Source: Zeus faber (taxonomy: Eukaryota; Chordata; Actinopteri; Zeiformes; Zeidae). From it: a DNA stretch of 64,000 nucleotides. The stretch's first letter is position 1. Every line of letters begins with the position of its first letter. Made by a program: the position numbers and the translations under genes. The DNA is taken from positions 14,773,787 through 14,837,786 of the forward strand of contig OY482865.1 of NCBI GenBank assembly GCA_960531495.1, written 5' to 3'. The notes beneath the pieces are model-generated. The model was given only the letters and a program-made list of their open reading frames with translations. It was not told the DNA's origin and did not search any database. Below are positions 25,072-36,997 of the stretch, one piece after another.

Positions 25072-27328
25072 CACCACTGTTGGCAGCATCAGCAATTCCC
25101 CCCAGTTACATGAGTGTCAAGCCGGCAAGATGGAGACACGAGTCCTGGGCCCAGTGTTGGAGCTGGCTGGCACACTGGATAGTTGGCAGTCTCTCTCTCT
25201 CGTTCTCAATTTCTCTCTCTATCTCACTAATAGACGAAGACACATGCACTTGAGCACACACTGGCTCACTCTGGCTCGAGCTAAGGTTAGGAAGACCCAT
25301 TAACTGTGAGAGCTCTACTGTAATCTAGCCAATGTCCCCCAGTTTATAAGTGCACATACAAAAGCGAAGTAGCTTGGGTTTCATTCTCCCGATTTAGCGT
25401 CATTGTTAGGATGCACGCTTGGCAACTCCGCACACCGTGAGCAAAATAAGTGGCAGTTCTGACCCCTCCAGACACAGACCATTTCGCTCATCCAATCGGA
25501 AAAAAACCCACAGCGTAAAATGGCAGTGTGATTCTGAAGGTGGCATGGGATAGATGTGCATGAGGAAAGCGTTCGTGGTGCCGGCCCAGAGAGCAGAAAG
25601 TTTCACTGAAGTAAGTGGCCATATCACGTCACCACATTCATTTGAATATATCTTTTTTTATTTTCATCAATTGTGTGTATTTTGTAACGTTTGCTCTCAT
25701 TCATTGCAAACACTACGTAAACGGCATTTTCAGCTTTCTTTCTTTGTTCGTTGCTGACGACAAATGTCCAGCTGAGCAAACTCCTTGCACTGCTGTACCT
25801 GGAGAAGACCCCTGGAGCGACTGAGGCCTCCCATGTTTTCCGACGTATTTTACACGAGTGACGCAAAATCTCAATGATGCATGCCAGTGGTGGTCACCAG
25901 GGTGCCGCTTCCTACAGTCAGATCTGTTGTCAGATTTGGTTGACAGGGATGGTGGAAGGAAGGGAGCCTGTCCTGAATGGGTCTGATGACAGTATTTTGA
26001 GTATTTGATGCCCTTGAATGAATGACATTTGATTGTTATATGTATATTTTAAATCAACATGTAGATTGTTAGTTTGTCGACCAGGGTTTCAGTGACGCAG
26101 TGGCGCGCTTGATTAACTCGTCACCTGTCGCCGAGTCAAATTTCTATCAGACAGCACATAACTATTACACAACGTTCCCGCCGGCCAGTCTTTCACCGGG
26201 CTTCAATCTCCGTTCTCTCCTAGTTTTCTTCAGTCGCCCTATTCCTGTATTCTCCCCGCCGTCTTCTCTCTGTCCAGTTTTTAATCTGCGACTGACATTT
26301 GCTCTCGTTCGCATCCCCCCCAACTTTCTACCTCTTCCCCCTCTCCATCCCTCTGTCTCCTCCTCTTCCCTTTCTCTCAGCCACATCCTAATTTATCCTG
26401 ACGCAGATGCGCATAATTAATGTGGCGTGCGGCGTGAGGGGCCCCGATTCCCGTCCTCTCTATTTATAAACTCTGTTCTCTGCCCCCACCATCACCTTTT
26501 CTTTCTCCCTTTCTCTGCATGTCACTCACTCTGTCTGTCAGGTGACCATCTCCATCTCTTGGATAAGATTCCGTAGCGATTTGCACTTCACTTAACACAC
26601 ACTCAAATTCCTTCTGTTTATCTTCTCCAGGTTTGTTTTTGATGTCTTCCCATCTTGCCCCCCTCTCGCTCTGCACCTTCATCTCTTGACAGACACCTCT
26701 CACCCTTTACCGGCATGCATTTCAAAACAGCAGCTCTGCGCTGTTTCTGCTCTGCGCGACGATAAAACAAAAAGCACACAAAAGCACCGGTAAACACTTC
26801 AATATGTTCATTAAAACTTTTTGTTCTAACCCCTCATCCTCCATTAATGGGCAAAAACATGCACCGCACATCCGCAATCTATCTCCCTCAAGTCGGCGTC
26901 GTGGCAGCTTCAAATGTGCAATCTTCCCCGGAGGGTTGGGAGAGGCCGGGAAAGGACGGGGAGTTTTTGCTAATTCAAGAGCAGGGAGACGGCTGCGCGG
27001 AGAATGAAAGTCAGAAACGCTCATCAGAGTTTCGATTTAGTCCACCTCGTCAAGTACACACGGAACTTTCTTTGCACAATTTGACCCCCGTCTTTTGAAG
27101 GACAATGTTATAAGCAAAAATAATGACAGAAACAAAATGCCTTAACAGACAAGCCCAAGTAAATTAATTTTGTGCAGTGTCCACTGAGGAATTTGCACAA
27201 GTGCCAACATTTCTAAAAACTATAATAAAATAACTATAATAAAAATTCAATAAGAAAAAATGCAACCAAGCTGTTGAATCCTGTGTTGCTTTTTTTTGGG
27301 GGGGGGGGGGGGGGGTGATACAGTCCAG

Positions 27329-27830
27329 TAGGGATGGCCATGATTAGTTGACTAATGAATTGGTCGACTTCAGGGTGACGTTGACTTCTGAGAAACTATT
27401 CCTGATTAATAAGTGTAGCACGCATCATGAGCAACTCCACCCGGACTCTCATACATAAGTGTTGCACAGAGAAGAACATGCGTGTATGAGAGAATGATGG
27501 CGGTGAGACGGCGCAAAGTGGTGTTATTTTACCCAATTTTAGCAAAAAGTGTTTGTTGTGTAGGATGCAGCCGTCTTACCATGCTTCTACTGCTGTGATG
27601 CGGAGTCATTTGCAATTTTCGCCATTTTTGTTTTGTCATCTGTTAAGGCTTGTTGTTTTTTGGTCACTGTAGCACTTGGCCTATTTGGGGAAAAATAAAA
27701 TAATACATTTAAATCACACCTAATGTAGTTCTAGTCTAATTGTACTTATTTTACGTGCGTTTAATGGGCTATGTTGAGGGACGGGGCTGTCACGGCTAGT
27801 CGACTGATCGACTGAATAGTGTCACAAGAC
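27329..27830. repeat. hAT-like repeat with GTCGACT words
   Basis: The stretch opens TAGGGATGGCCATGATTAG and continues with TGACTAATGAATTGGTCGAC. Near 27785 a second start-like piece in the same orientation reads GGCTGTCACGGCTAGTCGAC. A related fragment in the opposite orientation lies at about 9935-9995 (GTCGACTGATGGGTC, CTCGTCGACTTTCAGGGGG). These are typical subterminal motifs of fish hAT elements; ends and target duplications were not resolved. Confidence 0.4.
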
Positions 27831-28574
27831 CTTTTATTTATGGGTATAGTACATAGATCTCTGATTGCATACATAAATAAGTTTAATAATAACAATATGA
27901 TGTCCAGGCAATAACAGTATTTACGGCATTGTTGTCATTGTTGAGAAAGGAAAGGCTCAACATTAAATATAAGTTCCTCATGAATTTACAAAACATTTCA
28001 AAACATCTATTTCTCCATTTCAGCCTAGATAGATCAAAACAATTTTCATATCTATTCATCAGCACTGGGAGCAGTCCCCATAGAGGTACCAGACATAGTC
28101 ATGATACTGACCCGTTAGAGACGGATCGAGCAGTACTGAAAGGAAGGAGAATTAAGAAGGGAGGAGAGAGGGAGAGGGAGTGTGCAGAGGAGTGGGCTAA
28201 ATGGAGGGTAATATGTGGTGTGCTGTGCCGCCTACGCACACTGTCAGTCCTATTGACCTCATTCAGTCTGGGTGGTTCTACCTCCATGCCCTTTCTGCCT
28301 ACTCACTGTGGTTCTTACACAGACAAGGTAACCTCTTCTTTTTCACACATAAAGCACACAGACACATGGTGCGAGTCTTGGCAGGGAAACTGCCAGCTCT
28401 GGTCATTTACGTTCTTCCTCTCAGAACTCCTCTAACCTTTTCTAGGTGTTTGAATTCACACGCCAGTACTCTGCTGGGCACGTCAGGGCGCTGAAGGTGA
28501 TACCCACACATAGTTTTTATTGAAGGTAGATCGACAGATTATTGCTCCTCTAGAGGAAACTTTAATTCATTTTT

Positions 28575-28584
<10 letters not shown>

Positions 28585-28639
<55 letters not shown>
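28585..28639. repeat. (CA)n microsatellite at the end of a Tc1 fragment
   Basis: A 55-bp CA tract preceded by a short TA run, directly before the Tc1-like fragment at 28640. Confidence 0.95.
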
Positions 28640-28641
<2 letters not shown>

Positions 28642-29355
28642 TGTTCCAAAGGTACCTGTCAAGAGGTGGGATATATTAGGCAGGAAGTGAACAGTCAGTT
28701 CTTGAAATTGATGTGTTGGAAGCAGTAAAAATTGGGGAGTGTAAGGGTCTGAGCGACTTTCACAAGAAAAAAATTGTGATGGCTGGACGACTGGGTCAGA
28801 GCATCTCCAAAACGGCAGGTCTTGTGGGGTGTTTCCGGTATGCAGTGGTTAGTACCTACCAAAAGTGGACCAAGGAAGGACAACCGGTGAACCGGCGACA
28901 GGGTCACGGGCGCCCAAGGCTCATTGCCCGTCTGGTCCAATCCCACAGAAGAGCTACTGTAGCACAAATTGTTGAAAAAGTTCATGCTGGCTATGATAGA
29001 AAGGTGTCAGAACACGCAGTGCCTCGCACGTCACGTACCCTACAATGGGAACGTGGGCGTCAGAACTGGACCAAGGAGCCATGGAAGAAGCCTGGTCTGA
29101 TGAATCACTTTTTGTATTTTTTGTTTCATGTGGATGGCTGGGTGCATGTGCGTCATTTACCTGAGAAAGGGATGGAACCGTGATGCTCTGGGCAATGTTC
29201 TGCTGGGAAACCTTGGGTCCTGCCATTCATGTGGATGTTACTTTGACGTATCACCTACCTAAACATTGAAGACCAAGTACACCCCTTCATGGCAACATAT
29301 TCCCTCATGGCAGTGACCTCTTTCAGCAGGATAATGCACCCTACCACACCGCAGA
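28640..29355 (+). mobile_element. Tc1-like transposon fragment (transposase 5' half)
   Basis: This fragment starts right after a (CA)n tract and carries the conserved family leader GGGATATATTAGGCAG. Next comes a degraded transposase N-terminus with the helix-turn-helix region recognisable as [29 protein letters not shown] and [20 protein letters not shown]. Later come VAQIVEKVHAGYDRKVSEHA, the pieces NWTKEPWKK and VDGWVHVRHLPEKGMEP, and then FQQDNAPYHT-like codons near 29325. The open frame of 156 codons skips part of the catalytic domain, so it has suffered deletions and frame changes. The 3' third of the element and its right inverted repeat are missing; the sequence changes to another repeat near 29356-29440. 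Confidence 0.85.
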
Positions 29356-29439
29356 AATTGGGCGTCAGAGCACCTTCCCCATGGACCCCGCAGTGCCCTT
29401 CTTATCAGGCGCGCTTTTTTTATTTTAAATGAATGGTTG

Positions 29440-30000
29440 TCGATGTAGCGCATTGTCTGGGCAAGATATATTCATGAGGAATTTCTCATGAACCTCGAAC
29501 CTCGGCGCACCTGCGATGTGCGCACCTGCGATGTGCGCACAGCGGAGTGCAGATCACGGGTGCCCCGCGGGGCATCTCCTCCCAGTGATCAGTGCTTCGC
29601 TGTGCTGCTCCCTTTGACCAGACCCGCAAAATGCCGAGAACTGGCTGGGGGTCCATGTGCCTTTTCTTTTTCCCGGCTATTTATTTATTTATTTATTTAT
29701 TTATTTGAGCACCCGCCCCTCGCAAAGCCTCTGTACGGGACTGTAGAGGGGAAGTGAGACCCGATAACCAGTGGTTACTGGATAGCTCTGAGCGGAGAGT
29801 TGGAGACCCTCCGCCCCCTCGCTCTTTCCGCTCCAGTTTCAGAACACAGTTGACTGCACTTACACCGTTTCAATGCTTAAATTTTCCCTGGTGGATTAAA
29901 AAAAACTGTCATCAATGACAAAAGCGACCTATGGATTCAAGCGCCGATGACTGAGTCGATCGCCAACAGACGATTTAATCGTAAATCGGCCCAAACCTAG
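29440..30000 (-). repeat. Dispersed repeat family A, copy 2
   Basis: This is the inverted partner of the repeat at 13.8-14.2 kb. It carries a local direct duplication, GCACCTGCGATGTGC twice at 29508-29540, and a (TTTA)n tract at 29681-29706 absent from the other copy. The right side ends with AATCGGCCCAAACCTAG at about 29984-30000, which looks like a transposon terminus. It directly follows the broken Tc1 fragment. Confidence 0.6.
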
Positions 30001-30023
30001 TGTATATACATGTGTGTATATTA

Positions 30024-30650
30024 GAGGTGTGAATCTTCACTAACCGTTCAATTATGAATCACCTGTCAACGATTCTCGATTCTGCATTCATGAACACTGG
30101 GGCGGCAGGTCGGCACAGGTCTTCAGAACATGTCCGTGAATGCTGCCTGGACTAGCTGCTTTCCTGGTGTTCACCTGTCTCAGTGCGCTCACCTCTGGCA
30201 GCGGAGCTCGGTTCCGTAGTGCTAACCAGGGGGCCAATTGCGAAAGCATCAGCATTCACCGTGGTAGTAGCTCTGCCTCTGTAGTCCGTAATCCCTGCCA
30301 CATGTGTCCGGTGTCAGGGCTGGAACTGAGACTCCACTCTTTCAGCCTCCCCAGTTGGTAAGACGCCGCTTTGTAATCGTCCATGTTCCCCGACATTAGC
30401 CATGACGCGGCGTGAGCGGTGGCGTGCGCGTTCGGTACGGTTTTGTCAACCCACGGGAACCATTGGAGCCACATCTTCCACTCGCTTAGCAATGAAGTTC
30501 GTCACCACTTCCGTAACCTCTCGGACGTCATCGGGGGGTGGAGCGTAACGGTCCAGTCGACGTCACTCAGCACGTCCTGCAGCGTGTCCTTCTGATTGGC
30601 CGGTCCAGCACCTGATCTCCCTCGTCACCGGAGCGTCCCGAACACGATGG
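30024..30650. repeat. hAT-like terminus followed by unclassified GC-richer sequence
   Basis: A start-like TAGAGGTGTGAATCTTCAC at 30024 is followed by ATTATGAATCACC and GATTCTCGATTCTG, typical of fish hAT ends. From about 30090 to 30650 the sequence is GC-richer than its surroundings, with CpG and broken short frames on both strands. I could not assign a transposase, and the right end is not defined. Confidence 0.35.
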
Positions 30651-30832
30651 AGATAATTCAATTTTGTGTAGGCTGTTATTTTAATCACAATAACATCTGT
30701 TAATTAGAAATTCACGGTCGGGTCTGGGGTCCCAACCCCCCCCCCATGCGGGCCTAATTATATTTCCAATCCTCTCGATTTTGTTATTTCAATGCATCTA
30801 TGCAGAATCATCCGCATTGCTATGTATCTTAA

Positions 30833-30875
<43 letters not shown>

Positions 30876-31852
30876 CCACGTTGGGCCACTGACACCCGCC
30901 GCCTTTGGGTGTGAATGTGATGGATGTGGTTTGCATTCAGCACACACACCCTTCATGCGTTTGAGCCTCTTTTTTAACATCTTCTTTTTGCCTCTCAGGC
31001 CCCAGGACGCCATTGGATTTCTCTGCAGCCTTCATGCTCCCACATCGATTTCCAATCACGCCTGAATTATTTTGGCGAGTGGCAGGTTACTCAAGTGCTG
31101 CATCTCGCAATGTCTTTTTCTACTAATCTCTTCTTTCTTTTTCTTTCTTTTTTTAATAGATATACAGGAAATGTCTTAAGTTGTAGTCATTTTTCTAGTC
31201 AGTTTGGTCAAATTTGTCAACATACACCAGTTAGAATACAATGACCAGAGCTTTGTAGACAGACAGCATTAATATTGAGCATGGCTCAGAACTGATTTGG
31301 TGGAGGGCTACTTTTAAATAGAAAGACGCAGATGCAGTATCTTAATTACTCAAACTACAAGATGCCTGGTAGCCAGGCTGTCAACCACTTAGTCTTGAGC
31401 CCTGCATGTACGCAGTGGGAATTCACACTACAAAAAAAAAAAAAATGCATCGACAAACACATTTAGTATTTAGAGGTCTGCTCTCGAATCATCTAAAAAC
31501 TCCAGTGTGAGTCTAGTCTAATCTACTCCTCATTCATTTGATGTTTCTAGCCATCTCACCATGTTGGCAGTGGCGTCATTAAACATTGTGTAGAATGGTC
31601 ATTTGGAAATGCCAGCTCGCTCCGCTGTGTGTGCGCTGGCACGTGTGTATGAAACTGTTGCAGTCGTGTAGCGGTCTTCCCCCTCGGTTCCTTTGAAGAC
31701 GGTGAGTTATGGCCCGTGTCTGAAGAAAGCGGCCCAAAAGAACACATTCACACCATCCCCGGCGACAGAGAGATGGATAGTCCGGCGGAGAGACGTGAGG
31801 AAGAGAGATGCGCTCACCGCTTTATCGGCCACACTGGTTTATGAGGGCGACC

Positions 31853-31898
<46 letters not shown>

Positions 31899-32000
31899 GT
31901 CTGTCTGTGTGCATTTGTGTGTGTGTGCATTTGTGTTTTAACTATGAAATGACAACTTCATTGTCCACCCTGATAACCAAACACTGCAACAGGACTCTCT

Positions 32001-32136
<136 letters not shown>

Positions 32137-33369
32137 GGGGAGCAGCTGAATCCTCTCCTCCTTGTCAAGGACACTGCAGCATTCCTCCACATCAATACTA
32201 TAATAAAGGAAAGCCATCATATAACTCGCTGCTATAATGCCGTCATGCACCTGCTCTGTACAGTTCTTGTTTTCCTCCTTCTGTGACTTTCCTTCCCTCG
32301 CTCTTTCGCTCGGACTCTGACCGCCCTGTCTTTCCTCCACGTCTCCATTTGCTTCCCTTTCCCTAAAAACAGACCAAATCTCAGTGGAATTTTATTACCG
32401 CCACAAGTTTGCTGGATGCGTTGCTCATCAACATATTTACTTCCTCTTCTACCTTCCTCTCCCTCATTTTTATTTTGTTTACCTGCCCTTGCTGCTCCCC
32501 CACTGGCGTCTTCGGCTTTATTTTTGGACAGTTGTTCTCTCCCTGTCGTCTGTCTCCGCCCCACTCTCAATTTCATTCGATTCGATGGTCTTTATTTACA
32601 CAAGAAACAAAAGGAAAGGATGACAAAAAGTACGAGAATATTAATAATTAAGATGAACTAAAATTACAGGCAGAATAGTCAAAATATTATACATTCTCTC
32701 TTTTTGTGTCTCTTTCAGTCTCTCTCACTCTCTCTGTCTGTTTCTCTCTTTCTATCTGCTCTTTCTCTCATCTGTGTTGCTAAGTGACAGTGGTTGAGTG
32801 AGCCTCGGCAGAATGGTTCTGCTTTTCACCTCCAATCTAAAAAAAAAAAAAAAAAAAAAAACCCCAAAAAAACGTGCGTCTGTTCCCCTCCTGTGCACGT
32901 CGACCACCCCTTTTTCATCAATTACCATTTTTTTAGTCCGATCCGGCCCGCGAGCACAGGACACGGCGCGCACCCGAGGTTTTATTGATACGTCTGAGGC
33001 TCGGCTTTTAGGGGCGCCGTCGATGCTCTCCGTTTGATTGAGAGCCGGGTAATTAATTTGCGCCGCCGTCCGTACGTATATTTACCCCCACGCAATGACA
33101 CCCGGAGGATACGGCTCCTCGCCTTATCGACACTTCTGCCAATCCCCCTCCCACTGACGGCCGCGACACGTCAGGACAAACGTACGTGCGGTTCTGACGG
33201 TTCGCTCTTCCTCTCATCGCTCTATTGATCGTCCAGCGGACTCAAGTGTTCCCTCGACCGCGTGTTTCTATTCTCACCTCCTCACAATGTCTGCTATACA
33301 TTTGTTTTCTTGTGTGTGTGCATAGTACAAGGAACTGTAAAGAGAACGTCTGTGCGTCCGCTAAATCAC

Positions 33370-33412
<43 letters not shown>

Positions 33413-33639
33413 TGTGCGCGCGTGTGTGTGTTTGTGGCCTCGCAGCAGTGCCGACAGTTCCCTTGACAACGCAGCAGTTGCTACACACCGGCAGGAACCC
33501 GGTTGTGGGGTACACACACACGACAGCTGTCATGATGAAAAGGGCCAATTTTGTCCACCTTATCCTGTCCACCCCCCATTCCTCTTCCTCTCCTCTGTTT
33601 CGTAGAGACCCACATTAACATATTGGGGATGTAGAACCG

Positions 33640-33640
<1 letters not shown>

Positions 33641-33715
<75 letters not shown>
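33641..33715. repeat. (CA)n microsatellite
   Basis: A 75-bp uninterrupted CA tract; a 42-bp GT tract lies 230 bp earlier (33371-33411). Confidence 0.95.
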
Positions 33716-33717
<2 letters not shown>

Positions 33718-34175
33718 TACACATGTCCCCCACCCCCCCCCACACTGGCTTATTGAGTTGTCAAATGTCAGACCCCTACTGTGCAGAGGTTACATGCCTG
33801 GTCCGACCCATCTCTCCTCTGTCTGCTACTTTACACTTCCCTCCTCACCTTCTCCACACGTGCACGACCTCCCCCTTATCCGTGTGTGTGTTGGAGATCT
33901 GCCAAAATCCTCAATCAAAATTCACTTGAAGCCATCCTGAACTGTAATTTATCAAACTTAATGCCTATACTTAAACTCACAAAAAAAAAGGTTGAATTGA
34001 CATATTGAATCCTGCAGCAGTGACCCCCCTCCCCCCATGTATTTTAGCTCTTTTTGCCCCCTCTTCTCCCTCCATCCACTCCTCCACCCTGCTTCTTCGA
34101 TGCCGTCCTTTGCTTTTTCTCCACCTCGAGGCCCTCAAAGCGAAGTGGAATGTATTCATGTGGCAGTGGGCATCG

Positions 34176-34217
<42 letters not shown>

Positions 34218-34618
34218 GCGCTGAAGTTTGCTGCCTATGGAAATGTAGTTTGTCAAAAGCCTTTGTCTGGATCGTTGTTTGTGCGCCTGTAAAGCTGCAG
34301 TTTGTTAAAATGCTTTCCTCCCACTTTGTGCGTGCGTACATTTAGTTAGACCAGTCACCCAGATCGTTACCTTCTGATGTGTCGGTCCGTGTGTTGGTTG
34401 GCCAGTCGGGATGCCGGGGAGTTGAGCCCGTCCAAAGCGATGGCTACAGAAGTGAGCATATGGCATGCAATAAAGAGGGCACGCCCCCCACGCCGCGGAG
34501 CTTCGTCTCGCCTCCTTTTCCGTTGAAAAGAGGCGCTGCTCGCCGTTTGGTATAATTAGCAGCAACTGTACACTTAGCGAAGACATGCGTACCTGCCTCC
34601 GCTCGGGTAAAAGACACT

Positions 34619-34619
34619 G

Positions 34620-34660
<41 letters not shown>
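34619..34660. repeat. (GTGC)n tetranucleotide tract
   Basis: About ten and a half GTGC units in 42 bp. Confidence 0.95.
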
Positions 34661-34887
34661 TGGGGCAGATGTTCTGGAGGAAAACTCTTCTGGGACACTT
34701 GCATACAATCAGACTAAGGCACATCGCAGACGAGGCGTCAGTCTCACACTCACCTATGCCGATGTAATGATAATACAAACAGCCTGATGGAGGTGTGGGA
34801 GAGCGTGGGTGGAAATCGTTAATGTTGGAGTGCGACCAGTGGAACTACAAGTTTGTCATTTGCAGAGAGTTCTGGACGACCACTCAA

Positions 34888-35681
34888 TAGGGGCGTGCAT
34901 CTCTCCCTCTCTCTACGATCCGATAGCTATCTGGATATATGGGCTACGATGTGATTCAGGGACGAATCACATTTTAATACGGAGCGATTCGGTTCTTAAC
35001 ATCTGACCATTTCTGTGTTGTATATTTGGCAATTTGTATACATATAAAATGATATATATAATATAGATATATGACATTTTTATTGTATTTTATTTTTATC
35101 CTTTTTTATTTTATTTTTAGTCTTTTTTTTTTTACAGACTTAAGTTTTTTTATTTTTTAATGCTTAGTCTGTACTGAAGTGCAGAAAACCTCACCGTAAG
35201 TAATTCCTTGTACATGTAAATGTACCTGGTGAAAATAAACCCAATTCTGATCCTAAAAGTGGCATTGCCTACCTTCAAATAAATTAACCAAAAGTGCAGG
35301 GAATCCCAATGCTTCTTAAAACTTCAAATATAATATCTAATATATTCTGATATACTGATAATAAATTATTGCAATGACCCTGGATGTGTTGGTTACTGCG
35401 GGCCGTTCACAAGTCTCAATTGAGGGAATGCACGGCCAGACGGTGTCGGAGAGAAGTGTTCCGTTGTCGGTTCAACAGCCTGAAAGTAACATGACTTGTG
35501 AAGTTGGAGTGTTCCGCAGCAGCTTAATAAAGTAGAATTGGCAGCAAAGCTTCAGTCGACCGATTCGTAACTTTTAGAATCGAGCCATCGACCGCTTCAC
35601 GGGACGTTGGGATCGATCCAGGGGTCCGTGTATCGGTGTAGTCGCACCTTGAACGTGACAACCGGTTTCCCGACACCCCTA
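34888..35681. mobile_element. hAT-like non-autonomous element, about 794 bp
   Basis: The element starts TAGGGGCGTGCATC and ends CCCGACACCCCTA, short inverted ends of the TAGGGGYGT type. The flanking octamers CCACTCAA and CAACTTAA agree at 6 of 8 positions, suggesting an old 8-bp duplication. Close to both ends lie subterminal stretches with CGATTCG/GAATCG words, as in fish hAT elements. The middle (35020-35380) is AT-rich and non-coding. Confidence 0.65.
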
Positions 35682-35855
35682 CAACTTAAGATGCGGACCG
35701 ATGGGATAACGCATGGAGAACACACACACACTTGAATGCCATGACTTTCCTATTGTTGCACAATGTTGCCTCTCCATATTGTTTGTCTGCCACCTCATTA
35801 GAAGTCGTTTGCCACTTCGGCTCTCTCCCTGTCTTTCTCTCCATCGCGCAATGTT

Positions 35856-35862
<7 letters not shown>

Positions 35863-35923
<61 letters not shown>
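35863..35923. repeat. (CA)n microsatellite
   Basis: A 61-bp uninterrupted CA tract. The pyrimidine-rich stretch after it (36010-36270) produces a long but unconvincing open frame. Confidence 0.95.
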
Positions 35924-35925
<2 letters not shown>

Positions 35926-36327
35926 ACAGTTATTATCTCCTGGAACAATGCTAATGGATGCATGTACTGCTGTGAGCAAACAGTTTGTGCCGCCTTCGCC
36001 AACCAAGTTGCAGTATGAACGCCTGCCAAATCTCCCCTCCCCCGAGCTGCCGCCGCCTCCTCTCCCCTTCGCCCCCTGCGCTCTCCTTTTTCCTACACTT
36101 TCTTTCTCCCCCCTCGCCACCCCTCTCTACCTGTGTTCTCCTCCTTTTATTTCGGTCGTCTTCTCCTCGTCTCGCCCCCTTCCATCGACTTTCCCATCTG
36201 TAACCTCCTTTGGCTCCGTTGTTCCTTCTTCTGTTATCTGGCCCCTCTCTCCTCCTTCCTGCTCTTCATTCATTTTCTGTGTGTGTGAGCTAGTTTACTG
36301 TGTGGGTGTGTATATACAGTACAGTAT

Positions 36328-36877
36328 CTCCATCAGACCAGGCCACCTTGCATTGCTCCATGGTCTAGTTCTGAAGCTCACACGCACGTTGTAGGCTCTT
36401 TCGGCGGTGGACTGCAGTCCGCATGGGCACTCTGGTTGCGGCTGCCAGTCTGCAGCTACGCAGCAAGCGGCAATGCGCTGTGTGTTCTGACACCTTTCTA
36501 TCATAGCAGCATTCACTTTTTCAGTCTCCAGTAGCTCTCCTGTGGGATTGGACCAGACGGGCTGGACTTCACTCCCCATGTGCATCAGTGAGCCCATGGG
36601 TGCCCATGACCCTGTCATCGGTTCACCGGTTGTCCTTCCTTGGACCACTTTTGGTAGGTACTAACCACTGCATACCGGTAACACCCCACAAGACCTGTCG
36701 TTTTGGAGATGCTCTGACCCAGTCGTCTAACCATCACAATTTGGCCCTTGTCAAAGTCGCTCAGATCCTTACGCTTGCCCATTTTTCCTTCCTCCAACAA
36801 CACATCAACTTCAAGAACTGACTGTTCACTTTGCTGCCTAATATATCCCACCCCCTGACAGGTGCCATGGGAACAAG
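36328..36877 (-). mobile_element. Tc1-like transposon fragment, 5' part
   Basis: This is the same family as the 28.6-kb copy but on the - strand. The - strand frame near 36615-36851 reads [40 protein letters not shown] and [14 protein letters not shown], the transposase N-terminal DNA-binding region. At lower coordinates the sequence continues through the NWT-EQW region and stops near the WSDE motif at 36328. The leader ATATATCCCACCCC lies at 36841-36854, and a 114-bp (GT)n tract starts directly beyond, at 36882, where the terminal inverted repeat should be. It is a broken, non-mobile copy. Confidence 0.85.
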
Positions 36878-36880
36878 ATG

Positions 36881-36997
<117 letters not shown>

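Noticed and set aside
26100-26720. Candidate coding stretch with open frames on both strands
   Set aside because: Pyrimidine-rich composition (CTCTCC, TTCTCTC) accounts for the lack of stops.
28447-28494. Exon-like stretch VFEFTRQYSAGHVRALK between a TCTAG and a GTGATA
   Set aside because: It does not match the next part of SND1 (VEVEVESMDKAG), the donor is weak and 16 codons open by chance is common.
35732-36394. 220-codon open frame on the + strand
   Set aside because: It combines a (CA)n tract with a pyrimidine-rich stretch and runs into a Tc1 fragment; composition explains it.
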